Below, piece after piece: positions 1-5,781 of a DNA stretch of 9,163 nucleotides. A model generated the notes under the pieces. That model searched no databases and was not told the origin of the DNA. It saw only the letters and a program-made list of their open reading frames with translations. The stretch covers positions 1 to 9,163 of the forward strand of contig NZNR01000106.1 of assembly GCA_002694955.1 (NCBI GenBank), given 5' to 3'. A program made the translations under genes and the position numbers. The DNA is from Planctomycetaceae bacterium (GTDB taxonomy: Bacteria; Planctomycetota; Planctomycetia; Pirellulales; UBA1268). Position 1 is the stretch's first letter, and each line of letters starts with the position of its first letter.

Positions 1-196
1 AAATTGCTACAGGCTTCAGAAGGCAATCAGAATCACCACCAGTTGCCTGCTCGGTGCTGCTACCATCAAAAGACCACATTGGACACTCTTCGAGAGTGCC
101 ACCAAAATCCGATTCGATCCGAGTTTTTGATCGAAGGCTTTGAGTTGGCTTGTAACCATCAAGCCAGATGTATTCCAGTTTCGATTTCGTGCTCAT
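1..196 (-). CDS. Type II glutamine synthetase, N-terminal part (gene runs off left edge)
   Basis: The enzyme makes glutamine from glutamate, ammonia and ATP in the cytoplasm. Translating the minus strand from an ATG at 196 gives 65 uninterrupted codons to the window edge. They begin MSTKSKLEYIWLDGYKPTQ, followed by LRSKT, P-M-W-S-F-D-G-S-S-T-E-Q-A and DSDCLLKPVAI. This is the beta-grasp domain of the eukaryote-like GSII family, where EYIWxDG, LRSKT and the DGSST loop (residues 44-48) are characteristic. Bacterial GlnA type I does not start this way. An AAGGA lies 12 bases before the ATG, a long spacing. The gene is preceded by a sigma-54-like promoter, which fits nitrogen control. About 80 percent of the protein, including the catalytic domain, is outside the window. 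GSII is clear; the exact subgroup and symbol (glnII or other) are not. Confidence 0.88.
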   Translation of the reverse strand, partial: MSTKSKLEYIWLDGYKPTQSLRSKTRIESDFGGTLEECPMWSFDGSSTEQATGGDSDCLLKPVAI

Positions 197-374
197 AACT
201 GAAGTTCGTCCTTAGTTTTGAGGAGGGATTTAGAAAACATTGAAGCCTGACGACTGCAGGACGACGCGACATCGATCTGCATCTCCGGCAGGGCCGAGAA
301 AAGCCGAGGAGTTCCGTTTGAATGCAGCCGCCTGGTCGGTGTCGAAAATAGTCTCAGACTTAAGCACCGATAGG

Positions 375-390
375 AGCAAATAACATGCCA
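375..390 (-). promoter_or_regulatory. Putative sigma-54 (-24/-12) promoter of glutamine synthetase
   Basis: Read on the minus strand this is TGGCAT-GTTAT-TTGCT. It matches the sigma-54 consensus TGGCAC-N5-TTGCW at every informative base but one (T for C at the sixth base), with exact GG-to-GC spacing and the favoured G after the first block. It points at the glutamine synthetase start about 180 bases downstream. Sigma-54 control of glutamine synthetase is well established in proteobacteria. The predicted start of transcription, near 364, is an inference. Confidence 0.65.
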
Positions 391-431
391 TCCAGAAACA
401 CAAATAATATCTTAAAAACTGGGCTTCCTTC

Positions 432-448
432 TGCAACTCACCTGTGCT
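432..448. promoter_or_regulatory. Possible NtrC-binding site
   Basis: TGCAAC-TCACC-TGTGCT matches the dyad consensus TGCACC-N5-GGTGCA at 9 of 12 positions with the correct 6-5-6 spacing. Its centre is about 75 bases upstream of the inferred sigma-54 transcription start, a reasonable place for an enhancer-binding activator. A 9 of 12 match can occur by chance in a region this size, so support comes mainly from the adjacent sigma-54 element and the glutamine synthetase gene. Confidence 0.35.
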
Positions 449-515
449 AGACGCCCGAAAAGCTAGCATTCGACAGTAGTCATTGCTAAAAAAAATGGCA
501 AATAGTACTTCGTAT

Positions 516-962
516 CTACGATGACTCAGTTGTATCGAGCGGACGAGTCGGCTTCGTATTTCCGGCTTCGAATTTATGGTTCCGAAAGTATTCTCGATAG
601 TCTCCGCTTGCAATGAAGACACCCGACTTTGTTTGACCACAGAACAGGTAGATCCAGGCTGCAATCGAATTGCCTTCACATAACTGGGCAGTAGTAATCG
701 AACGAGTAAAGAGCGGTGAACAACCGGTACACTCCTCATACGCATCAAGCGAAATCAATTGTTCAGAATTCGTGATGCGAAGTAAATCTCCGTACACAAT
801 GCCCTTCTCGTTTATGACTCCAGGATAGGCACCAAAGTCATATAACTTGCCCTGAACAGTAGCTGATCCAATTATTTCAAGTTCAGCAATAAGGTTTTTC
901 GCCTCACCATGGGCTAACTGTGGCCGGAGAGTTCCATAAACAAAAAGATATTGAGTCTTCAT
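516..962 (-). CDS. Gamma-glutamylcyclotransferase-like (GGCT/AIG2 fold) protein
   Basis: This 148-residue protein opens with MKTQYLFVYGTLRPQ. YGTLR at residues 9-13 is the substrate-binding loop typical of the GGCT-like superfamily. KLYDFGAYPGVI (39-50), VYGDLLRI and LDAYEE (72-77) follow in family order, and a Glu in the last motif is the expected catalytic acid. Family members cyclise gamma-glutamyl groups to 5-oxoproline, either from gamma-glutamyl peptides or from gamma-glutamylamines; which substrate applies here cannot be told. The C-terminal 15 or so residues are polar and unlike the core. No signal peptide is seen, so it is probably cytoplasmic. A weak GAG-type ribosome site precedes the ATG. 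It ends in TAG and lies upstream of glutamine synthetase on the same strand, but the regulatory elements between suggest separate transcription. Confidence 0.85.
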   Translation of the reverse strand: MKTQYLFVYGTLRPQLAHGEAKNLIAELEIIGSATVQGKLYDFGAYPGVINEKGIVYGDLLRITNSEQLISLDAYEECTGCSPLFTRSITTAQLCEGNSIAAWIYLFCGQTKSGVFIASGDYREYFRNHKFEAGNTKPTRPLDTTESS

Positions 963-982
963 CTTGGACTCTATGAAAAGAA

Positions 983-988
983 TTTATA
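983..988 (-). promoter_or_regulatory. Possible -10 element for the GGCT-like gene
   Basis: On the minus strand this reads TATAAA, about 20 bases before the ATG at 962, with TG two bases further upstream. A matching -35 box at 17 bases is not convincing, so this is a tentative sigma-70-type promoter with a short leader. Confidence 0.25.
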
Positions 989-1083
989 GGCATACATTGT
1001 TACAGTAGACTGATCGTTTAACATAAGCCAATAGGGAGTGGTTAATCAGCACAACACACTCAGAATCGCTATGGTAGAACAAA

Positions 1084-1096
1084 GCTATTTAATAGC
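1084..1096. repeat. Short palindrome GCTATT-T-AATAGC upstream of the DUF1653 gene
   Basis: This is a perfect 6-base inverted repeat with a one-base centre in the divergent intergenic region between the GGCT-like and DUF1653 genes. The symmetry and AT-rich centre would suit a dimeric regulator site. No known regulator motif is recognised, and such short palindromes do arise by chance. Confidence 0.25.
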
Positions 1097-1144
1097 GACG
1101 TAGTTTGGAAGACATCCAATCTTGGAAAGCCAGAGAAGCATCTA

Positions 1145-1161
1145 CTTTGTCGATAACAAAG
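1145..1161. repeat. Inverted repeat CTTTGT-N5-ACAAAG just before the DUF1653 gene
   Basis: These are perfect 6-base arms around CGATA, ending 18 bases before the ATG at 1180. They could form a small hairpin in the leader close to the ribosome-binding region, or be an operator half-site pair. The function is unknown. Confidence 0.25.
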
Positions 1162-1179
1162 CATCAGATTGGCTAGAAA

Positions 1180-1395
1180 ATGTTTGACTTGAAGTGTGGC
1201 CGCTATCGACATTACAAGGGAAAAGAGTATGTCGTACTTGGTGTTGCTTCACATAGCGAAACCCTTGAAAAACTTGTTGTATATCGAGCAGACTATGGAG
1301 ATCGGGGGCTTTGGGTGCGACCCTTGGCAATGTTTTTAGAGATGGTTGAGATATCTGGTGAGTCCAAGGCGCGTTTCGAGTTTTTGGATGAATAG
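1180..1395 (+). CDS. DUF1653 domain protein
   Basis: This is a 71-residue protein with the DUF1653 pattern: GRYRHYKGKEYVVLGVASHSET (residues 7-28), LVVYRADYGDRGLWVRPL (32-49), then an F-x-E-M-V-E tail. The domain is a small beta-rich fold of unknown function and usually makes up the whole protein, so the length is normal. The ATG is fixed by an in-frame TAG two codons upstream. The ribosome site is poor. There is no signal or membrane segment. It lies 133 bases upstream of selO on the same strand, with a hairpin between, so a shared transcript is possible but not shown. It ends in TAG. Confidence 0.85.
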   Translation: MFDLKCGRYRHYKGKEYVVLGVASHSETLEKLVVYRADYGDRGLWVRPLAMFLEMVEISGESKARFEFLDE

Positions 1396-1453
1396 CCCAA
1401 TGGTTGGACCTTTTGATCGCCTGTGGTTCAAAATAATGCGAACAATGCTTCAA

Positions 1454-1484
1454 TCCCTGCTCAGGCTCAGTTTCTGATCAGGGA
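1454..1484 (+). promoter_or_regulatory. Strong hairpin between DUF1653 and selO
   Basis: The arms TCCCTGCTCAG and CTGATCAGGGA pair at 10 of 11 positions around a 9-base loop. The T-rich stretch (ATTTTTA, about 1495-1501) begins some 10 bases after the stem rather than directly, so it is not a textbook intrinsic terminator. It may be a weak terminator or attenuator for the upstream gene, or a structure in the selO leader, whose start codon is 45 bases further on. Confidence 0.4.
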
Positions 1485-1528
1485 GAGTCATTCATTTTTA
1501 CAGCACCTCACTGTTTTTAGAAAATATC

Positions 1529-3019
1529 GTGACGATCAAAAAAAAGTCTGATGCAGGATGGTGCTTTGATAATTCTTTTGCTCACCTTCCAGAAGTTTTC
1601 TTCTCACCAGTAAAACCTGAGCCGGTACGACATGCTGGTCAGATTCTCTTGAATGAAAAGCTAGCAAAGGATCTTGGCCTCAATGTCGAGATTCTTCGAT
1701 TAGATGGTCCGCAGGTCTTTGCAGGCAATGAAATACCATCTGGGGCAATGCCACTAGCTCAAGCGTATGCCGGGCATCAGTTTGGGCACTTTACGAATCT
1801 CGGTGATGGCCGGGCCATTTTGCTCGGTGAGCATCTGACTCCTGACAAGCAACGAGTAGATGTTCAACTCAAGGGATCGGGCCGTACACCTTATTCGCGT
1901 AGTGGTGATGGTCGAGCAGCACTTGGTCCAATGATCAGAGAATACGTCATCAGTGAAGGCATGGAGTCGTTAGGTATACCGACGACACGAAGCTTGTCAG
2001 TAACAGCTACTGGTGAAAGTGTATTGAGAAGTACGCCGTTGCCTGGAGCAATTTTGACACGTACAGCGAAGAGTCATATTCGTGTTGGCACATTCCAATA
2101 TGCTGCGGCGCTGGGTGATAAAGAGAATCTTTCACAACTGTTTGTGTACACAGTTGACCGGCATTATCCAGAATTACGGAACGCAGATGATTTGCCCTAT
2201 GCATTCTTTCAGGCTGTACTCGATCGACAGGCAGATCTGGTGTCGCGGTGGATGCTTGTCGGTTTTGTGCATGGTGTAATGAATACTGACAACGTTTCGA
2301 TTGCTGGCGAAACCATCGATTATGGACCTTGTGCATTTCTTGATGTTTATCATCCGGAGACGGTGTTTAGCTCAATTGATCATCAAGGTCGATATGCTTT
2401 TCAGAATCAACCGTCAATCACTCAGTGGACTTTGGCACGGTTAGCAGAGAGTCTTGTGCAGGTCGTACCAGGAAATCCAGAGGATGCGGTTGGAAAGTTT
2501 GTCGAAATTCTGGAAGCATTCCCCTCTTGTTACGAGAAGTACTTTCAGACTGGTGCAAATGCAAAGCTTGGTCTTACAACCATGGAGAACGAAGACTCTG
2601 CAATCTATAGTGATTTACTCAAAATCATGGAAGAATCACAATTAGATTTCACGGAAACATTCGTCACATTAGCTGATGGACTCGAGCAATCTGAAGCGGA
2701 TCCGGCTGAGGTGGATCCGGAGTTTTCCAAGGTTGCCGGATTGAGTGATTGGATCAAGCGATGGTCGCAACGACTAACTCGGGAGCCTGGTTCTGTAGCT
2801 GATGTTGCAAAACGGATGCAAACCGTAAACCCAGTCATCATTCCGAGAAATTTGAAAGTTGAAGAAGCTCTTATCGCGGCAGATTTAGGAGATCTTGAGC
2901 CAACGAATCGTCTGCTTGAGGCACTCAGATCACCTTTTACAAAAACAAAAGAAAATGAGCCGTATCGAAAAGGGGCGTCACCGGGAAGCAAGCCATACTG
3001 TACGTTTTGTGGAACGTAG
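1529..3019 (+). CDS. selO: Protein adenylyltransferase SelO (YdiU/UPF0061)
   Basis: SelO is a pseudokinase-fold enzyme that transfers AMP from ATP to protein hydroxyl groups and is linked to redox stress. The 496 residues contain FDNSFAHLP (13-21), AYAGHQFGHF (79-88), LGDGRAILLGE, and QLKGSGRTPYSRSGDGRAAL (113-132) with the nucleotide-binding Lys115. Next come HGVMNTDNVSI (248-258) with the catalytic Asp254 and Asn255, and TIDYGPCAFLD with the metal-binding Asp264. NPVIIPRN and VEEAL close the core. The tail is PYCTFCGT: Cys491 and Cys494 form the redox pair that is Cys-x-x-Sec in vertebrate SelO. All key residues are present and the length is normal. The start is GTG, chosen because FDNSF follows at the usual distance. 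There is no clear Shine-Dalgarno sequence, and an A8 run covers codons 4-6. It ends in TAG. Confidence 0.96.
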   Translation: MTIKKKSDAGWCFDNSFAHLPEVFFSPVKPEPVRHAGQILLNEKLAKDLGLNVEILRLDGPQVFAGNEIPSGAMPLAQAYAGHQFGHFTNLGDGRAILLGEHLTPDKQRVDVQLKGSGRTPYSRSGDGRAALGPMIREYVISEGMESLGIPTTRSLSVTATGESVLRSTPLPGAILTRTAKSHIRVGTFQYAAALGDKENLSQLFVYTVDRHYPELRNADDLPYAFFQAVLDRQADLVSRWMLVGFVHGVMNTDNVSIAGETIDYGPCAFLDVYHPETVFSSIDHQGRYAFQNQPSITQWTLARLAESLVQVVPGNPEDAVGKFVEILEAFPSCYEKYFQTGANAKLGLTTMENEDSAIYSDLLKIMEESQLDFTETFVTLADGLEQSEADPAEVDPEFSKVAGLSDWIKRWSQRLTREPGSVADVAKRMQTVNPVIIPRNLKVEEALIAADLGDLEPTNRLLEALRSPFTKTKENEPYRKGASPGSKPYCTFCGT

Positions 3020-3103
3020 AAGCTTGTAACTGCATCGTGTTATAGTGAAAAAAATCGAATTAGAATTCGTCGAGATCGGCAAATTAAATATTCCGACAGG
3101 CTT

Positions 3104-3340
3104 ATGCTCCCAAAAAGATTTTACGGACTTGTGTTCTCGCTTGTGATGTCCATTTTGATGTCGGCGCTTATGTCGCTGGTCATAACGCTTCTCCATGTTG
3201 GTTTTAGACCTGGAGTGTTTTCAGACTGGCTGAAGGCGTGGGGGCTTTCATGGATTATTGCTTGGCCAACAATCTTGGTTGTATCCCCGCTTGTGAACAG
3301 AATTGTTTCTCTCTTGGTCAGGACTTCGGAGGAGCAGTAA
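3104..3340 (+). CDS. DUF2798 small two-helix membrane protein
   Basis: This 78-residue protein has two hydrophobic segments, about residues 7-31 and 46-68. They are separated by a short G-F-R-P-G-V-F-x-x-W-L-x-x-W link. The M-S-x-x-M-S pattern in the first helix, the Trp-rich link and W-P-x-x-x-x-x-x-P-L-V in the second match DUF2798, a family of inner-membrane proteins of unknown function. A GACAGG six bases before the ATG may serve as ribosome site. It follows selO by 84 bases on the same strand and could be co-transcribed with it. It converges on phoU with only 30 bases between, and I see no terminator in that gap. It ends in TAA. Confidence 0.75.
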   Translation: MLPKRFYGLVFSLVMSILMSALMSLVITLLHVGFRPGVFSDWLKAWGLSWIIAWPTILVVSPLVNRIVSLLVRTSEEQ

Positions 3341-3370
3341 ATGTGACACTCCTAAGCAGAGAAAAAGTAG

Positions 3371-4045
3371 TTATGTAGACGTCACGTCATCTCTATGTCG
3401 ATGCCGAACAATTTCTCCCTCGACCATGTAAATGACATCCTCTGCAATATTTGTTGCCATATCGGCTATCCGCTCAAGGTGTTTCGATATAGAGTTTATT
3501 TGAAGTAGGCCTTCAACTTTTTCTGGATCTTTCTTAATCTGCTGCATGACTAATTTACGTACTGTATGTCTGCCAGCGTCAACGATGTCATCTTCTTTTC
3601 GTACTTGTCTGGCCAAGTCTGGGTCGGCTTTAACCACAGCATCGAGGCTGTTTTTGACCATCTCCTCAACTTGCTTGGCCATACTTGAAATCTCTTCAGG
3701 TAATTCAAGTGGGCCTGTTATCGTAAGTTGTGAGACAGTTTTCGCGATGTTGCTCGCAAGATCTCCAATTCGTTCTAAATCGTTGTTGATTTTCAGTACT
3801 GCAACAACAAATCGTAGATCAGCCGCTACAGGTTGATACAGCGCAAGGACTTTGAGGCATTCTTCTTCCAATTCGACCTCAAGACGATCGATCTCGGTCT
3901 CGTCGGCTATGACTTTCTGGGCGAGCTCGACATCTTGTTTAAAAAGCGCAGTATTAGAACGGCTAATAGATTCTTCAACAATCGTTCCAAATTGGAGAAT
4001 CGAATTCTTCAGTTGAGCAATCTGGTGTTCAATATGACGTGCCAT
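3371..4045 (-). CDS. phoU: Phosphate transport accessory protein PhoU
   Basis: PhoU is a cytoplasmic protein that links the Pst transporter to the PhoR sensor and keeps the phosphate regulon off when phosphate is plentiful. The 224 residues form the expected two tandem three-helix bundles. Each repeat carries the metal-binding signature: ERIGDLASNIA (91-101) and ERIADMATNIAEDVIY (191-206). HIEHQIAQLKN near the start and YQPVAADLRF (70-79) are also typical. The length is normal for the family. The start is ATG with a weak ribosome site. It is the last gene of the pst cluster, 41 bases after pstB, so translation probably depends on the shared transcript. A basic-acidic tail (RHRHRDD) ends the protein. 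The stop is TAA. Confidence 0.96.
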   Translation of the reverse strand: MARHIEHQIAQLKNSILQFGTIVEESISRSNTALFKQDVELAQKVIADETEIDRLEVELEEECLKVLALYQPVAADLRFVVAVLKINNDLERIGDLASNIAKTVSQLTITGPLELPEEISSMAKQVEEMVKNSLDAVVKADPDLARQVRKEDDIVDAGRHTVRKLVMQQIKKDPEKVEGLLQINSISKHLERIADMATNIAEDVIYMVEGEIVRHRHRDDVTST

Positions 4046-4086
4046 AACGGAATTCTAAAGCCAACTTGCGTTATTATGACTGTAAA

Positions 4087-4974
4087 TTACCCAAATCTAC
4101 CAGTAACGTAGGATTCCGTCTCCTGCAGTACAGGATTGGTAAAGATTTCAGATGTTGGACCATACTCGATCAGCCGTCCTAGATATAGGAAAGCTGTGTA
4201 ATCACTCGTGCGACCGGCCTGCTGCATGTTATGCGTCACCATGAGGACCGAGTACCGACCACGTAATCTTTGAATGAGATCTTCAATTTTTCCAGTTGCA
4301 ATGGGGTCAAGAGCAGAGCATGGTTCGTCGAGCAAAAGAACTTCTGGTTCAGCGGCTACTGCTCGAGCGATGCAAAGGCGTTGTTGTTGGCCTCCAGAAA
4401 GTTTTAGGGCGCTTTCGTTCAAGCAGTCTTTAACCTCATCCCATAAAGCAGCCCCACGAAGACTGATTTCACAAACTTCTTCGAGCACACTATGATTTTT
4501 CTCACCGTCAATTCTCAGTGGATAAACAACATTTTCAAAGATACTCATTGGAAAAGGATTAGGTTTTTGAAAAACCATTCCCATTCTTTTACGAAGGTCG
4601 ATTACATCCATGCGAGAGTCATAAATTGAATCTCCGTTGAGCTGCATGTCACCGGTGACTTGCACATTTTGGATAAGATCATTCATTCGGTTAACACTTC
4701 TCAGAAGTGTTGATTTACCACAGCCACTTGGTCCAACTAGTGCCGTAACCTGATTTTTAGGAATAGGCATTGAGATGTCATGAATGACCTTTTTCGTTCC
4801 GTACCAGAGACTGAAGGCATTAATTTTAAGAACTGGTGTAGTGTCAAAGACACTTTGATGTACTTCAGCGGGAACGTTGTCACCCCGAGCGACAGCTTGA
4901 AGACGGTCGGAAGAAACTCCCGATTTTCCATCGCCTACAATATTTTGAGATGTACTTTCTTTTTGTACAGGCAT
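4087..4974 (-). CDS. pstB: Phosphate ABC transporter ATP-binding protein PstB
   Basis: PstB is the ATPase of the high-affinity phosphate importer and works as a dimer on the cytoplasmic face of PstA-PstC. Visible motifs are Walker [10 protein letters not shown] (81-89), the Q-loop [17 protein letters not shown] (Gln136), the signature LSGGQQQRL (192-200), Walker B VLLLDEP followed by the D-loop SALD, and the H-loop His248. NRMNDL and KPNPFPMSI are specific to the PstB subgroup. The 295 residues include an N-terminal polar extension of about 45 residues absent from the 257-residue E. coli protein. No ATG, GTG or TTG lies in frame within that stretch, so ATG 4974 is the only reasonable start despite a weak ribosome site. 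It lies 51 bases after pstA and 41 before phoU. The stop is TAA. Confidence 0.97.
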   Translation of the reverse strand: MPVQKESTSQNIVGDGKSGVSSDRLQAVARGDNVPAEVHQSVFDTTPVLKINAFSLWYGTKKVIHDISMPIPKNQVTALVGPSGCGKSTLLRSVNRMNDLIQNVQVTGDMQLNGDSIYDSRMDVIDLRKRMGMVFQKPNPFPMSIFENVVYPLRIDGEKNHSVLEEVCEISLRGAALWDEVKDCLNESALKLSGGQQQRLCIARAVAAEPEVLLLDEPCSALDPIATGKIEDLIQRLRGRYSVLMVTHNMQQAGRTSDYTAFLYLGRLIEYGPTSEIFTNPVLQETESYVTGRFG

Positions 4975-5025
4975 GATCGTATTGTATTAAATGTTGGCTG
5001 GAATAAAGTCTTTACTAAGCTCGGT

Positions 5026-5766
5026 CTAAAAGTGTTGAGGTGCGTAGCGTCGCTTCAGGTGTGATCGAATGTAAATTGCAGTAATGTTGAGCGTTGCAAT
5101 CAGAACCACAAGCAATAGTGTAATCGTGAAGACCACAGGTTTTGCCGCCTGACTGTTTGGGCTTTGGAAGCCAACATCGTATACCAGGTAGGCAAGGTTC
5201 ATGAATTCACGTTCGGGATGAAAGTAGGGAAACGATGTATCGAAAGGAAGATCCAGTGCAACCTTTTTCACTCCCACAAGCATGAGCGGTGCAACTTCGC
5301 CAGCTGCACGAGCCATTGCTAAAATAAGGCCCGTCATTATCCCCGGCAATGCTCTTGGCAGCACGATCCGGTAGATTGTTTGCCACTTGCTGGCACCGCA
5401 TGCGTAAGATCCTTCTCTCATCGAATTTGGTACAGCGACCAGAGCCTCTTCAGTTGCAACAATAACGACTGGTAGCGTTAATAATGCTAATGTCAGTGAA
5501 GCCCACAAAAGACCACCGGTACCGTATGTTGGCTGATTGTCTGCAAGCAAACTTGCACTAAAGAATAATTCATCAATCCCTCCACCTATGCCGTAACAGA
5601 AAAAACCAAGACCAAAAGCACCATAAACAATACTTGGAACACCGGCTAAGTTATTTATTGCAATTCTGACCGTAGCAGTAATGGGTCCATCGGTGGCATA
5701 TTCGCGCAAGTAGAGGGCTGCAAGAACCCCCAATGGCGCAACGAGAAGTGCCATGAAGAATGTCAT
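5026..5766 (-). CDS. pstA: PstA permease core (C-terminal segment, after an in-frame TGA)
   Basis: This is the transmembrane core of the phosphate permease PstA. From ATG 5766 it has 246 residues with hydrophobic segments near 3-21, 36-56, 84-104, 138-165 and 210-232. The EAA loop that docks to PstB is EEALVAVPNSMREGSYACGA (106-125), followed by SKWQTIYRIVLP, and INNLAGVPSIVYG is typical PstA. The reading frame is the same as that of the upstream segment and is interrupted only by one TGA at 5779-5781. GTVS between TGA and this ATG also reads as PstA sequence. It may therefore be the rest of a 561-residue protein reached by readthrough, or a separately started polypeptide using GAGGA nine bases upstream of its ATG. 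Helix one of this segment would be helix two of the whole protein. The stop is TAG. Confidence 0.85.
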   Translation of the reverse strand: MTFFMALLVAPLGVLAALYLREYATDGPITATVRIAINNLAGVPSIVYGAFGLGFFCYGIGGGIDELFFSASLLADNQPTYGTGGLLWASLTLALLTLPVVIVATEEALVAVPNSMREGSYACGASKWQTIYRIVLPRALPGIMTGLILAMARAAGEVAPLMLVGVKKVALDLPFDTSFPYFHPEREFMNLAYLVYDVGFQSPNSQAAKPVVFTITLLLVVLIATLNITAIYIRSHLKRRYAPQHF

Positions 5767-5775
5767 GCTGACTGT

Positions 5776-5780
5776 TCCTC
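5776..5780 (-). promoter_or_regulatory. Possible internal ribosome-binding site within pstA
   Basis: The minus strand reads TGAGGAACAGTCAGCATG. The GAGGA overlaps the in-frame TGA and lies nine bases before ATG 5766, a workable spacing. A ribosome stopping at the TGA would be in place to restart here. The same GGA codon would exist in an uninterrupted gene, so the site may be accidental. Confidence 0.35.
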
Positions 5781-5781
5781 A
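5779..5781 (-). other. pstA: In-frame TGA interrupting pstA
   Basis: Codon 311 of the pstA frame, counted from ATG 6711, is TGA. Before it the protein reads EANSAGGVFPAI and after it GTVSMTFFMALL, with no change of frame and no missing residue. From what I recall of the family, this position holds an aromatic residue, Phe or Trp, in an I-x-G-T motif. TGG to TGA would be a single base change. Reading it as a coding or erroneous codon gives one gene at 5026-6711 of 561 residues, a normal length for PstA proteins with an extracytoplasmic domain. Confidence 0.85.

Larger units (their letters stand above)
197..515. other. Intergenic region: glutamine synthetase leader and regulatory stretch
   Basis: These 319 bases separate the gamma-glutamylcyclotransferase-like gene from the glutamine synthetase start. 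They hold a -24/-12 promoter (375-390) and a possible NtrC site (432-448). A leader of roughly 165 bases follows, richer in G and C around 240-330 than the neighbouring DNA. Open frames crossing it, including a minus-strand frame with a hydrophobic run near 345-400, resemble no family I know and have no good start signal. I found no convincing riboswitch or terminator; a short CCTG/CAGG stem near 244-258 is too weak to call. Confidence 0.5.

Noticed and set aside
4..198. Plus-strand open frame of 64 codons with a TTG start
   Set aside because: It is antisense to the clear glutamine synthetase N-terminus and has an unnatural composition rich in His, Gln and Cys.
230..748. Minus-strand open frame of 172 codons
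   Set aside because: It overlaps the GGCT-like gene in another frame over half its length. The rest lies across the sigma-54 promoter and leader, and the protein resembles no family.
1142..1453. Minus-strand open frame of 103 codons opposite the DUF1653 gene
   Set aside because: It is a shadow of the DUF1653 reading frame, with no recognisable domain or start signal.
2696..2721. Repeated GGATCCGG within selO
   Set aside because: It is a short coincidence from two Asp-Pro codon pairs inside a conserved coding region.
3341..3370. Bidirectional terminator between the DUF2798 gene and phoU
   Set aside because: The 30-base gap shows no inverted repeat followed by a T run.
5004..5014. Inverted repeat TAAAG-T-CTTTA between pstA and pstB
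   Set aside because: It has only 5-base AT-rich arms and is likely chance; it is no Pho box and no terminator.
5752..5781. Selenocysteine insertion at the pstA TGA
   Set aside because: The only hairpin downstream is a 5-base stem (CATGA/TCATG, 6-base loop). It lacks the features of a bacterial SECIS, and PstA is not a known selenoprotein with a redox site at this position.
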